Assembly (NCBI GenBank): GCA_951799405.1
Contig: OX637353.1
Location: forward strand, 62,001 to 126,000
Direction: 5' to 3'
Length of the DNA stretch: 64,000 nucleotides
Source: Agapetus fuscipes
Lineage: Eukaryota > Arthropoda > Insecta > Trichoptera > Glossosomatidae
In this document: positions 9,527 to 21,119 of the stretch, in pieces
How positions within the stretch are numbered: position 1 is the stretch's first letter
How the letters are laid out: the number at the start of each line of letters is the position of its first letter
The notes under the pieces: model-generated
Told to the model about the DNA's origin: nothing
What the model saw: the letters and a program-made list of their open reading frames with translations, nothing else
Databases searched by the model: none
Translations under genes and position numbers: made by a program

Positions 9527-12410
9527 GTTTTGAAAATGTCTTTGGAACTTTGACACTACCAAACAAATCTATTATTCACATTCTTGCTCTTTATAGACCA
9601 CCTAACCTTAATAAACAGGGATTTTTAACTGAAATTTCATCATTTTTTAATGATTACACTAACATAAATGATAATATATTATTTCTTGGGGATATCAACT
9701 TAAACTTGCTGAACGAATGTGATCCGATAACCATATCTTATGAAAACATATATGCTAATAACTTTATGGTAAATGTATTTCTGATGTAACTAGAGAAGCA
9801 ATAGTCAATGATATTGTTACAAAATCTTGTATTGACCATATTTATTTGAAGTATATAACAAATGATCCTGTAAGTGTTGGGCGTGGTTTCTGCTCTGTAA
9901 ATATACGTGCTTGTGTATGTGAATATCTTATAGCTGACCATTTTGCGACAGCAATTAGTTTTCAGTATAGACGGAAAAATAAATCTGATAATGTTGTCAT
10001 AAATAAACCAATGCTCATTATGTCGCAAAAACGGTTAGATAGTAATATTATTAAAACTGACTGGAATACTCTTCTTGAAGAAAATGATTGCGAATTATTA
10101 TACTATAAAATTTGTAATGCTTTTGATAATTTGTATAAAGAAAGCCTAATTCCATGGTGCCATAAAAATAAAAATAGACCTAACGCTATGAAAGACTGGA
10201 TAAATAGGGAGATTCTACAGGAAATAAAACAAAGAGACATCTTATTTAGGAGATGGAAGAGTACACCTAGTAATAAGTTTTATGAAAAGGAGTATAAAAC
10301 GATACGTAATTACTTGAACAAAAAAATTTTGAAATTAAAGTTAACTTTTTGTAATGATAAATTTAAGAAATGTTTCAATGACATAAAAAAAACCTGGGAT
10401 GAATGTAACAAAATCTTAGGCAGAAAATCTAAAACAAATTGTGATGAAGTTATAAAAAAATATTTTGTAAACAACAAATATAATTGTATTGAAGGTGTTT
10501 CCAATGAATTTGCTAAGTATTTCTCTGATAATGTATCCCAGTTAATGCACGTTTGTAGTATAAAAATTGCTGGTCCAGAGCCTGATATGCTTCCACATAG
10601 TTTTTATTTACCTAAAGCTAAACTATCTGAAGTTGTAAAAATAATAAATCTTGCAAAAAACTCTAAAACACCAGGAGTTGACCTTATCCGAATGACTGAC
10701 TTAAAAAAACACGTGGAAATATTGGGACCTCTTGTTACACATTTAATTAACTCAATTATAAACCAGGGAATAATTCCTCTGAAATTAAAATGTAGCCTAA
10801 TCAGACCAATCTACAAGGGTGGTGATCACTCTGTAATGGGAAACTATAGGCCAATTAGTATATTACCTGCTCTTGAAAAAATACTTGAAAAATACATTTT
10901 CTCAAAGTTGACTCAATATCTTAACAAATTTGAAATTCTGGATACCAATCAATATGGATTTCAGAAGGGTAGGAGTACAGAAATTCTACTTCAAAGTTTT
11001 TCCAATCATATTAATAACGAATTAAACAATAAAAAACATGTATTAGTATTATTCATTGACTTCTCCAAGGCTTTTGATACAATTGATCACTTAAAATTGC
11101 TTAGATACTTAGATGTCATAGGGATTAGAGGCCCAGTTTTACATCTCTTTGAAAATTACCTCTCTAACAGAACCATGACTGTTAATATTGATGGATCTAA
11201 AAGTGATATTAAGAACATCAGTGCTGGGGTCCCGCAAGGATCTGTTTTAGGCCCTATATTATATATAATTAATGTATCTTTTATTAAATATATTTTCTCA
11301 AATGTAAAATATTATGTATATGCGGATGATACTGCACTTGTCATATCTAGTGAGAATTTAGATGAATGTAACACAATGTTACAAAATGATTTTGATAAAC
11401 TGCAGAATTGGTGTCATGATGCAGGTCTTTTAATTAATTAAAAAAAAACTAAAATTATGCATATTAGATCCCCTCATGCTAGAATTAGTACTGTGCCAAC
11501 CATAAAAACCCATAATTATGAATGCCTTCATGTCACCAATAATTGTAGAACTTGTTTATGTGAAAATATTGACATTGTAAGCGATTATACTTATCTAGGA
11601 GTAACAATTGACTGCTTCTTCAAGTGGGACACACATACTTCAAAAACGTGCAAACGACTGAGATCTGTTGTTGGACAATTATATAAGTTAAAGTTTATAT
11701 TGCCGCTCCCTACATTAAGATTGGTATATTTATAGCTTGCCGAGTCCATTATAAGATACGGCCTCACTGCATGGGGACATTCTTGCGCCACCAATATTAA
11801 AAATGTACAAAATGTTCAAAATGCTCTCTTAAAATTAATTGCTCCCATAAATGTGTATAACCAAAGGCAGAATATCCCATTTTTATTCCAATCATTAAAT
11901 GTCTTGCCTATTAAGGGTATACTATGGAACATAATTATATGTCAACAATTGTTTAATGATAAATATAAAAATAAACTAGAGCATGTGTACCAAACAAGAT
12001 TTACATCTAATGAAGGACTAGTTGTGCCAAGAATTAAAAACAAATATGGACAAAGAACGTTGGATTACCTTGTGCCAAAAATATTTAATTTGTTGCCAAA
12101 GGACTTTAAAAAGGAATCTACAAACATTAATAAAATTATAATATCTTTGAAGATTTGGCTGGGAGAAAGAACTTTCTTATATTAATTACCTTAACTATAT
12201 TTGTGTTTTTACTCTACTCTTGTCTCCTAATTTTAACTTTAATTTACTTTTTATTTCATACTAGCACTAAATACTAAGACTTTTATTTTTTAATTTGATT
12301 GTTGCACCCGATGACAAACTGAAAATTTTTGGTTTATCGAGACAAAAGTGTTTAATTTTTAAGATTTAATATTTCTTGTAAAAATTGTTTATGAAAAAAA
12401 AAAAAAAAAA
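9527..12410 (+). mobile_element. Jockey/CR1-like LINE, 5'-truncated insertion
   Basis: A non-LTR retrotransposon inserted in Helitron copy 2. The target AACTCTTT is duplicated at 9519-9526 and 12411-12418, and Helitron copy 1 at 6789-6796 shows the empty site. The element ends in a poly(A) tract (12394-12410). It begins inside the endonuclease domain, so it is 5'-truncated. The 3' UTR after 12185 has no other features. Confidence 0.9.
9550..12185 (+). pseudogene. LINE endonuclease/reverse transcriptase (decayed ORF2)
   Basis: The product would nick DNA and copy the element's RNA into the target. The first piece (9550-9789) shows the end of an apurinic-type endonuclease (LALYRPP, LGDINLNLL). 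A frameshift then leads to 9846-11441, a reverse transcriptase with NYRPISILPALEK, QYGFQKGRST, FIDFSKAFDTID, AGVPQGSVLGP and the catalytic YADD. In-frame stops at 11439-11441 and 11733-11735 separate two further pieces (11457-11735, 11853-12185) in the same frame. The motifs point to the Jockey/CR1 group; clade not resolved. One frameshift and two nonsense codons make it inactive. Confidence 0.88.
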
Positions 12411-12875
12411 AACTCTTTTTAAAAAATTGTAATTTAGATTTTCAACTGTCAAAGTCATGAAAAGCGTTCAAGGTTAAATAAATAAGTCTTTAATCTCAGT
12501 TACAAATATATGCACACATTTAAGGTTCATATTGAATGGATGCCCAAAAGGAAACACATGTTAGTTTGTGCATACACATAATGCATGTATATTTTCAAAA
12601 TAAGACCCAACTGCAAATCCCAAATAACAACGGTGCAATTTATGCTGACTTTACTTTAAACAGGCAGAAGTGAAACAATTTGTACAACAACTTACAAGTC
12701 GAGGACTTATAATTTAAGTTGCATAAAAACATATGGTGGCACTTTCAACATTTCTTAGATCCGTCTAATCTAATCTTATCTAAGTTGCACAGATATGTTA
12801 CATTAGAGATTCACATTACATGCATTCTCACAACCAGACACGTAAAGTTCGCGCTTGCACATGCCTCATGTGAAC

Positions 12876-15781
12876 TGTAATGTTCCCCTCCCCTGGCGAA
12901 GAAGGGAGTCGGAGGAACGAACGAAGAGTCGAAAAGAAAGCGCGAAAGAGGGATTTTTCCTCCTAAGTTAGAAGTGGAGCGATCAGAAGGTCAGGAGAGG
13001 ATACCCTGGAATCACCAGGATTCAAGTGCAACAAACCTTCTTTGAAGGAATAGCACTAGGCTGCTTCGATTCTTTTCCACCCTTCAGTTTCAGCTGCTGG
13101 AAGAGCAATCTACCCCTACCGAGGTAGTAATTATCTTTGGCCAATTATTATGTGATCATCTAGCTAAGGGTAGGACTCCTCGTCGTGTGGAAGATTATGA
13201 AACAGAACGTTGTGTAAATTTTTTGTTTTACCGTTTCAAAATCTACTTTAGTGGCAAACCCAAGTACTTTTTGGGGGGTGTACCTCTCATACATTTCTAC
13301 CCTTTTATAAGATTATAACGAGTATTGATTTTACGTTTACGCAATCAGAGATGAGGTAGTATGAACTACAATTATTTTTAAGGCGACGAGATTTAAGCAT
13401 TATTAATTACGGAACGGTCTTAAGATGTACAAGTTTAATTGATTGGAATATAAGGTAGTCGAAAGTATTTTCAGACAAAACATAAATGACATAAAAATTG
13501 CGAGATGAAAGGCAGTTAGGTTTTAGTTCGTTAGTGAAGGTAATTACATGCAAGGCGATCTCTTCTTTGTTGTAATTCTTACCTTTGCGCGTCCACCTGT
13601 AAGTTAATAGGTTCATGGCTTTTACAGCATCTTTCCATGACCACCGGTCATCTGAAAGGCACTGCAAAATGGACCTTTATTAGTTATTTCAAGGAAAGGA
13701 TTCGAATACACGCGACGTGAATCTAAGCATTCGACACCCTCGTCGATTAAAATGACTCTAATTAATTATGGCAAATGGCCCCAACGGCCTTTTGGGTACC
13801 GCCTTCCTTCCCCAACGTACCCTCCCCCCGCTCCGGATGGTAATCTTTTGCTGCAAAAAACCACGGGACAGGAAGGTTAGTCTGGATTGTGTGTGTTCAG
13901 CTACAAGTTACTGCAATAATGTTGGCTCCAAGCAAACTCCAAGTATATATGATCAGAGATCATGGAACATTAATCCAGCTGAGTGAGCCCAGATCATTTC
14001 AGGAACTCTCGTTGCGACCAGAGGTCGGGAACATATCCAGTTGTATTTGGCCAGAGGCCGGCTGCCAATTTTCAGGAACTTTGTTGTGATCAGGAACATA
14101 TAATGACCAAGGTCACTCAGCGGTTTTCAAATTCAACTGCATTAAGTACATCTGCGTTATTCTTTGTGTGTCTCGATATGAGATTGCAGGCATTTCGGCT
14201 TCAGCACATACTGCAGAGTTGTTTGTTTATAATTTATTTATGAAATTTGTATTTTATTAGCTTGGCCAACCCCTAGTGTGATGGATGTGTAATGGTGTGT
14301 TTGGAATACATTTTCAACTTCAAGCGGCTTACTTTCAGTCCTTACTTATAGTAATGCATGCGGCGTGCAATTCCTTCATAATCTTTCTTTCATTCTCACC
14401 GCCTAAAGAGGATAAGTATTTTGTAATGTGTATGAGTGTGATTAGGTAATTCCGCTTCGAATGTTATAATATCTCAGGGCCATCCCGTGCCTGTGGACTA
14501 TTCCATCACCAGGCCCACATTTAGAATCTAAGACAATAGGTCCCTGATACCCTTGTATCTCGTACCTTATAACCCTGTGAGAAGTCCACTTGCCGGGAGC
14601 CCTGACTCAGCTGTTATCCACAGAAAGGAATTCTAGGAGGGAGGCGGAAGTGATCATGACTCTTGGACAGCCGAGGACGGAAGCTTCGTGTCTCGATTAT
14701 AAGTGGACCTAACATTTTTTGAATTCAATATAACATTGCAGAATTACAGTGAAAGTAACTAATTGAACGCAAAATCAAAAGTGGTGTGTGTGTGTGTGTG
14801 TTAGTACATGAAAGCAAAGTAAAAACAGCGATAGTAAACAATTTCTTAGTCTAAATAAAAAAAGGAAACCTTCCTCCACTCAGGTAAGCCAATGAATCCC
14901 TGAAAATTCATTTATAATTAACAGAAATCAAGCAATAAGTAAACTTGGAAGAAACACCAGCATTCCTCCACTCAGGTAAGCCATTGAATCCCTGGAAATA
15001 CATTTATAATTAACAGAAAGCAAACAATGAATACTCCTGAAAGAAACACCAACATGAAATTAATTCAGACAAGTGGTTTTAATGAAATTAGTTATTTGTT
15101 AGTATAATTCAAGAAAACTTATCCCAGGATCTTTCTTCTCTGCTTCAACTCTGAATTAATTCGGAAATAACGGTTTTATTTTTAAATATAGAAATGCTGG
15201 AACCCAGAGACAATAAAACACTGCAATTTCACTCTCACAATTATTATTTAAAGTAAAACAAAAGAGAATTTCCGCGTTTATTATTTATAAAGTCCATCAT
15301 TTTATTAAAACGTTTAAAAAGGTTTATTTCGGGTTTGATTGATTAAGTTTATATTTAATTGAGAATTTCTTATCGGAGTTTAGAAAACCAGAGTTTATAA
15401 TTTTACGAGCTTGGAGAATGAAAAACCCACACGCGTGTCGGCTGTCGCACCGGATTGAGATTCGCGTTTATTAAAATTACGTAATAGAATTTATATTTTC
15501 AGTGTTTGGGATTTAAACAGAGCACGTGTGTATCGATTGGCGACAAAAATCCGACTTTCCGAGTTTATTCAAAAATTAGAAAATGAAATTAATTATTTTT
15601 TTAGTGTTTAGAGAAAACGAAAAACACATCTGTATCGACCGCAGTTCAAGATCGAAGTCCCCATCCCTTGCAACGTCAGGGGTGCATCTCTTCCCTCCCC
15701 TCCCTTGAGATACTTCCCTCTACCCCAAGATCTCAAAGTCAAAGCGATATAATTATTGGTTGAAAAACAGAGAACTCTACA
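12876..15781. mobile_element. 2,906-bp TG...CA insertion without coding capacity
   Basis: Insertion starting TGTAATGTTCCCC and ending CTCTACA, flanked by GAAC at 12872-12875 and 15782-15785. TG...CA ends and a 4-bp target duplication are hallmarks of LTR-retrotransposon integration. No frame longer than 90 codons is convincing, and I see no second copy of the ends inside, so it may be one very long solo LTR or a strongly deleted element. A purine tract GGGGGGTGTA lies at about 13271. Base composition is richer in G+C near the left end than in the surrounding Helitron. Orientation is unknown. Confidence 0.65.
14871..15055. repeat. Two tandem copies of a 92-bp unit
   Basis: TTCCTCCACTCAGGTAAGCC occurs at 14871 and 14963, followed in both by AATCCCTG.AAAT and TTTATAATTAACAGAAA. 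It lies inside the 2.9-kb insertion. Confidence 0.85.
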
Positions 15782-15956
15782 GAACCTACAACATAAAAAC
15801 CAAATTTCAAATGGGCATACACCCTGCAACTCTTGCCATCCTTTCCTGAAACAGGGGTGACATTGGCAAAATGAACCATTTTTACAGCATGGGTGGTCAG
15901 CCGCATACCAACCTATAAGTCAAGGAAAATACACGACAAATTACATTTCAAAACAT

Positions 15957-16130
15957 ATAATCTAAGTTGCAAAGATATTTTGTCATTTAAGACTCATATT
16001 AAATACATGCCCAAAAGTAAGCACATTGTAAGTACATGCTTACACATGCTGCATGTGTACATAAACTTTGAAACTCCTGCCACTTTCGCTGAAACCAGGG
16101 AAGCATTGGCAAAAGTGAACCAAGTTTTAC
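15957..16130 (-). repeat. LINE A 3'-end repeat, partial (in Helitron 2)
   Basis: Same copy as 7432-7607 in Helitron 1; shares TACATGCCCAAAAGTAAGCA and the missing 5' part. Confidence 0.75.
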
Positions 16131-16299
16131 TACATACTCTATCTTCTTACTTTATATTCAACTTTCTATGTGCAAACTTGAGCTCGAATCGATCATACGA
16201 GGTAACAAATCAAAGCTAAAAATGAACAAAATTTAGAAAATATGAAGTTTGTATCATTAATAAATTGTGAAAAAAGGATTACATTTTTTCCGAATCTAA

Positions 16300-16525
16300 G
16301 TTGCAAAGGTATTGGGGATTCACAAATATGCATTCTCACAAGCACACATGTATAAGTTTGCGCTTGCACATGCCACATGTGAACCTACAATATTAAAACC
16401 CAAATCTCAAATAAACAAATACCCTACAACTCTGGACGACCTTTCCTAAAACAGGAGTGATATTGGAAAAGTGAACCATTTTCTACAGCATGAGTGGTCA
16501 GCCGCATACCAACCTATAAGTTAAG
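16300..16525 (-). repeat. LINE A 3'-end repeat (in Helitron 2)
   Basis: Same copy as 7770-7992 in Helitron 1. Confidence 0.75.
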
Positions 16526-16544
16526 GAGCATAAACACAATGATC

Positions 16545-16840
16545 TAAATCTAAGTTGCAAAGATATGTATAATTTGAGATTCACATTGAATGCATTCCCA
16601 CAAGCAGACATGCTTAATTTCGCACATGCCGCATGTGGACCTACAATATAAAAACCTAATCCGAAATAAACATAAGCCCCACAACTCTTGCCGACCTTCC
16701 CTGAAACAGGTGTGCCATTGGCAAAGTGAATCATTTTCTGCAGCATGGGTGGTCAGCCGCAAACCAACCTATAAGTCAAGGAACATACACAATAAATTAT
16801 GTTTTTAAAATCAATAAACAAAAATATGGACATCCAAAAC
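16545..16840 (-). repeat. LINE A 3'-end repeat with 3' UTR (in Helitron 2)
   Basis: Same copy as 8006-8330 in Helitron 1, including the LINE A 3' UTR extension after CAAGGAACATACAC. Confidence 0.75.
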
Positions 16841-17387
16841 AATGATCTACCCTAAATTTTCTTATTGATTTTACTTCTTCTAAAATCAATCAATATGTAT
16901 ACATACACTGTACATCAACGATTGCAACTAGCTTTATGTAAAGCATCATTTAAAACCTATAAATGATAATTTGATTATTTTTGAGATGTGCACAGAAACA
17001 TTTCCTTCTGCCCAATAGAATGACAGCATTCTTTTATTGGTATTAAGCAATGAAATTATGCTCGAAATACCAATTACAGTGTGAAAATGACAACAGATAT
17101 AAAACTTTCATATTCACTTCCTGAAATTTAAAAGGCTACAGCATCTTTCACAACTGCAATCCATAGTACTTCAATATCTTTAAATGAGCCACATTTCATT
17201 TGATATAATGCCCATGAAAATAGGCACGCTCAATTGTTTTAAGTTATTGGGCGATGCCGTCTCACTATAATAGTTACAATGATCACTTCAAAATAAGATT
17301 TCTTCGCTCATCTTTTCCATTTTCTGAAGAACAGCCATTCCCAAATTTACAAATCCACAAAACTTTTGAATCTCATTTATAAATAAA

Positions 17388-17405
17388 GGCAGGATAAAAT
17401 CTGCC
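17388..17405 (+). other. Helitron 3' hairpin
   Basis: GGCAGGATAAAATCTGCC forms a 7-bp stem with one bulged G, ending seven bases before the terminal CTAG at 17413-17416. Helitrons usually carry such a hairpin as their end signal. Confidence 0.7.
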
Positions 17406-17574
17406 GGGTCAGCTAGTTATATATATAGATGAAAGTGGCAAATCAGTGTATGTAGTTAATGACGAGTATTTGTATGTTATGTGCGATGATGTATCTCAAT
17501 GAATTAATGATGATAAACAGTTCTATGAGTAACTACACACTTCGCTGGGATAAAATTGATTCTAATCTTATCTA

Positions 17575-20500
17575 ATCTAAGCTGCAAAGATATATAATAT
17601 CATTTAAGATTTATATTAAATGCATTCCCACAAGCAGATATGTATAATTTCGCGCTAACACATGCCGCATGTGGACCTACAATATAAAAACCCAATCTCA
17701 AATGAACATAAGCCTTGCAACTCTTGCCGTCCTTCCCTGAAACAGGGGTGACATTGGCAAAGTGAACCAATTTTTTTACAGTATGGGTGGTCAGCCGCAT
17801 AACAACCTATAAGTCAAGGAACATACATGACAAATTACATTTTTTAAAATCAATAAAATAACAATATATACATTGACATAAAAAACTAAATCACAAAACC
17901 AATTTTACTTTAACAAACCCCAGCCGCCAACATCACAGATCAACCGCCATTTCTTTCTATCCTTACATACTTCTTTCATTTCCTCCAGAGTCATAACCTT
18001 CTTCATACAAGCTCTTCTTTTATTATGACTCTGGATATTCCATTCATTCGCAATTTCGGATATTTGGTCCATCCATACCTTTCTCGGTCTTCCTCTACCA
18101 CGACATCCATCTATTCTACCAACATATACTTTCTTCGTCAGTCTTTCCTCATTCATTCTCTCCATATGCCCAAACCATCTTAACAAACTTCTTTTAATCT
18201 TCACTTTCACACTTTCTCTTGCACCACATTCTTCTCTTACAAAATCATTCCTCACCCTGTCACTCCGTTTTTTCCCAATCATACTTCTTAGAAAGTCCAT
18301 TTCAACAGTATGGACTTTACTAATTTCACTTTCATTCACCGTCCAGGCCTCGCTTCCATACATCAAGGTGGGTAAAAGTATGCCACTGCGTACCGCCAAT
18401 CGAGCATTTTTAGATATGTTTTGATTTTTGGCGATACAAGCTGTGGCACCCAGTACACACCTGCCCTTCATTACTCTTCTTTCAAATTCACCGGTCATTC
18501 TTCCATCTTTTTCAAACATACTTCCCAGGTATACAAACTCATTTACGACATCAACATTCATTCCATTAATTTTAAATTCATAATTCATACTTTCATCATC
18601 TCTTTCAAAAATCAATACTTTCGTCTTACTTGCATTCAACTTCAGATGGTTACCTAACAAAGCTTCATTCAATCTAGAGAGCATTGTTTGCAATTCTACT
18701 GCTGAATCAGAAACAAGAACTGCATCATCTGCATACAGTAAAACACTCACTTTGCTCTCTCCTATCGTCAATCCACAATCATTAAGTCGAGCATCTCTGA
18801 CACACTTGTCCATGACTATGTTAAATAGCCATGGACTCATCACACATCCTTGCCTCACACCCTTATAAACTTCAAACCACTCACTATACTCACCATCAAT
18901 ACGAACACATGCCTTACTATTTTCATAGTTTGCATGCACCGCACCTAGGAGAGCCCCATTCACTCCGTATGCTTTCAAAACATCCCATAACATACCTCTG
19001 TCTACTGAGTCAAAAGCCTTTTCCAGATCTACAAAGGCCGTGAACAGCTTCCGCCTCACCGACAATTGTTTTTCAACAAGTTGTCGTAGAGTAAAAATCT
19101 GATCAACACAGCCTCTACCGGCCATAAAGCCGGACTGTATATCGGAAATCCTTTCACTAGTAGTCAGAATCACATTTTTTATAATCACCTTACAGAAGAC
19201 TTTTCCTGGTATACTGAGTAGACTGATTGGTCTGAAGTTCTGACAGTCTTTTTTGTCCCTTTTACCTTTGTAAATGGGAACAATGACTGCCTTCCTCCAA
19301 TCCATCGGTACTACTCCTGCATTCACACAAAGCTTACATAATTCGTACATCCAATCTATCACGCATTCACCTCCTGCTTTCAACATTTCACCATTTATTC
19401 CATCAAACCCAGCAGACTTTCCATTCTTCAAACATTCAATAGATACTTTTATTTCCTCTTTCAAAATCCTAAATTCATTCTCTTCTGTCATTTTTCTAAA
19501 CAAATTTCTTTCGCCCCGACCAAAAATCCCTTCAAAATATTCTTTCCATCTCTTACATACTTCATCATTCTCCCATACCATCTCACCAACAGCACTTTTG
19601 ATTCCTGGGGTGGTCAATGCAGAATCTTTATTCCTAATGGCACCGACCCATCTCCAGAATTCCTTCCTACTGTCGGTGAAACTTCTGTTCATTTTTTCAT
19701 CAATCTTTCTCTGTTCATTCGCTTTGCTTTCATAAACTACATTCTTCGCCATTCGCTTGGCTATCTTATATTCATCTTCTAGCTTTCTATCATTCCTGTC
19801 GTTCAGCCACTTTTTGTAACATTCCTTCTTTACTTTCACAGCCTCTTTTACTTTAGCATTCCACCAGGCATCCCCTTTTAATCTTCCACCTTTCGTTTCT
19901 CCACATACTTTTCGAGCACATTCAATCATTCTTTCTTTCATATCCTTCCACATGCTTTCAATATCTTTTTCATTCACATTCTTTTCAAGTTCATTCACAC
20001 TTAACTTTTTTTGTATTTCTGATTTATACTTCACTTTCACGTTTTCATCACTCAGACTTTCTACTTTTATTCTTGGCTTTCTTACTTTCTTCTTACGTTT
20101 CTTCTTTCTTACTTCTCCAATCATTATTTTAGCGCATAAGAGATAGTGGTCACTGCATATTTCAGGCCCACGATAGACACGGCTATCTCTTACGGCTCCT
20201 CTCAGTCTTTCATCCACACAGATGTAGTCAATGATTGTGCGACTTCCCACAATCTGCCTTGTGTACAGATGCACATCCTTGTGCCGAAACCATGTGTTTG
20301 ATGCAAAAAGGCTGTGCTCTGCACACAAAGCTATCAGGTGTCGCCCATTATCATTGACTACACCTCGTCCACTAGGACCAACAATTTTCACACATTCATC
20401 TCTTTGCTTACCTACCCATCCATTCATATCACCCAAAATTATAATGAATTCATTCTTCTTACTTTCACGCACAGCTGCATTCAACTCGTTCCAAAAATTC

Positions 20501-20754
20501 ATTTTCACCTCCATACATTCTGAATCTACAGGAGCATAACAGGCCACCAAGAAAATTCTCATCTTGCTTGTTTTAAATTTAACAATCAAGATTCTTGGGG
20601 AGACTCTTTTGTAACCCGTTATGCATCCTTTCACATTTTCACTAACGATCACGCCAACACCTTGTCTTTCATTCCCATCTTCTACACCTGACCAGATATA
20701 CAATTCACCATTCATTAGTACTTTTTCACCATTCCCTTTCATTTTTGTCTCTGT
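17575..20754 (-). mobile_element. LINE A, longest copy (5' part lost in a gap)
   Basis: Minus-strand non-LTR retrotransposon. Reading leftwards: the 950-codon frame (20754-17905), a short 3' UTR (17904-17821), the ~250-bp unit (17820-17600) and a (TTAGA)n-like tail at about 17575. The 5' end is lost in the run of Ns at 20755-20954. The same coding end, UTR and repeat unit occur together at 2783-3579 and 38201-38610, which defines the widespread repeat as the 3' end of this LINE. Confidence 0.85.
17905..20754 (-). CDS. LINE A endonuclease/reverse transcriptase (partial)
   Basis: The frame is open from the gap edge to the stop at 17905 (950 codons) with no break. It starts in the endonuclease domain (TETKM; GDMNGWVG near 20430; CSDHYLLCAKI near 20150). 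It continues through a reverse transcriptase with NFRPISLLSIPGKV, SGFMAGRGCVDQIF, FVDLEKAFDSVDRG, GVRQGCVMSPWLFN and catalytic YADD (about 18725-18736). The C-terminus holds SLLRWFGHMERM and GRGRPRKVWMDQI, a tail typical of RTE-like LINEs. I place it in the RTE supergroup without naming the clade. The N-terminus cannot be seen, and any start codon beyond the Ns is unreliable. The open frame suggests recent activity. Confidence 0.88.
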   Translation of the reverse strand, partial: TETKMKGNGEKVLMNGELYIWSGVEDGNERQGVGVIVSENVKGCITGYKRVSPRILIVKFKTSKMRIFLVACYAPVDSECMEVKMNFWNELNAAVRESKKNEFIIILGDMNGWVGKQRDECVKIVGPSGRGVVNDNGRHLIALCAEHSLFASNTWFRHKDVHLYTRQIVGSRTIIDYICVDERLRGAVRDSRVYRGPEICSDHYLLCAKIMIGEVRKKKRKKKVRKPRIKVESLSDENVKVKYKSEIQKKLSVNELEKNVNEKDIESMWKDMKERMIECARKVCGETKGGRLKGDAWWNAKVKEAVKVKKECYKKWLNDRNDRKLEDEYKIAKRMAKNVVYESKANEQRKIDEKMNRSFTDSRKEFWRWVGAIRNKDSALTTPGIKSAVGEMVWENDEVCKRWKEYFEGIFGRGERNLFRKMTEENEFRILKEEIKVSIECLKNGKSAGFDGINGEMLKAGGECVIDWMYELCKLCVNAGVVPMDWRKAVIVPIYKGKRDKKDCQNFRPISLLSIPGKVFCKVIIKNVILTTSERISDIQSGFMAGRGCVDQIFTLRQLVEKQLSVRRKLFTAFVDLEKAFDSVDRGMLWDVLKAYGVNGALLGAVHANYENSKACVRIDGEYSEWFEVYKGVRQGCVMSPWLFNIVMDKCVRDARLNDCGLTIGESKVSVLLYADDAVLVSDSAVELQTMLSRLNEALLGNHLKLNASKTKVLIFERDDESMNYEFKINGMNVDVVNEFVYLGSMFEKDGRMTGEFERRVMKGRCVLGATACIAKNQNISKNARLAVRSGILLPTLMYGSEAWTVNESEISKVHTVEMDFLRSMIGKKRSDRVRNDFVREECGARESVKVKIKRSLLRWFGHMERMNEERLTKKVYVGRIDGCRGRGRPRKVWMDQISEIANEWNIQSHNKRRACMKKVMTLEEMKEVCKDRKKWRLICDVGGWGLLK

Positions 20755-20954
20755 NNNNNNNNNNNNNNNNNNNNNNNNNNNNNNNNNNNNNNNNNNNNNN
20801 NNNNNNNNNNNNNNNNNNNNNNNNNNNNNNNNNNNNNNNNNNNNNNNNNNNNNNNNNNNNNNNNNNNNNNNNNNNNNNNNNNNNNNNNNNNNNNNNNNNN
20901 NNNNNNNNNNNNNNNNNNNNNNNNNNNNNNNNNNNNNNNNNNNNNNNNNNNNNN
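20755..20954. other. Assembly gap, 200 N
   Basis: Run of exactly 200 N. This is often a placeholder of arbitrary size, so distance and reading frame across it mean nothing. Confidence 0.98.
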
Positions 20955-21119
20955 CTCGGAATGTAAATACAGGCAACTAAATGCCCTAGAAACAATTGAA
21001 ATTCATAAATGTAAGCAGAATGGCCCTATTGTAAATATTCAAATCCCTCTAGCTTCCCCCCTGCTCATTGCTCCTCTCCGCAATCCGCCATAACCCAATC
21101 CCCTTAATTTTACTTTTAT
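20955..21119. other. Unassigned sequence after the gap
   Basis: No feature recognised. LINE A similarity was not seen on this side of the gap. Confidence 0.4.

Larger units (their letters stand above)
12771..15928 (-). repeat. LINE A 3'-end repeat split by the 2.9-kb insertion
   Basis: The left part (12771-12875) and right part (15782-15928) join at GTGAAC/CTACAACAT to give the same copy seen intact at 7155-7401. The intact homologue allows exact definition of the insertion. Confidence 0.85.
9144..17416 (+). mobile_element. Non-autonomous Helitron, tandem copy 2, interrupted
   Basis: Starts TCTATACTATAAAACC immediately after the CTAG of copy 1 and ends GGGTCAGCTAG followed by T. A stem GGCAG(G)AT / ATCTGCC lies at 17388-17405, seven bases before CTAG. 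It is colinear with copy 1 by eye except for a LINE insertion (9527-12410), an LTR-type insertion (12876-15781) and the missing young repeat. After removing inserts and duplications, both copies come to about 2.47-2.48 kb. No helicase frame is present. Confidence 0.8.

Noticed and set aside
13407..14243. Short open frames in the 2.9-kb insertion
   Set aside because: All below 90 codons, overlapping in several frames, without recognisable motifs.
18421..20539. Plus-strand open frames over LINE A, and likewise over LINE B (23511-26790)
   Set aside because: They are antisense shadows of reverse transcriptase genes, rich in Ser/Phe/Thr/His, with no known domain.
20621..20995. Open frames that run through the N gap on both strands
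   Set aside because: Frames across unknown bases carry no information; only the part up to 20754 is used.
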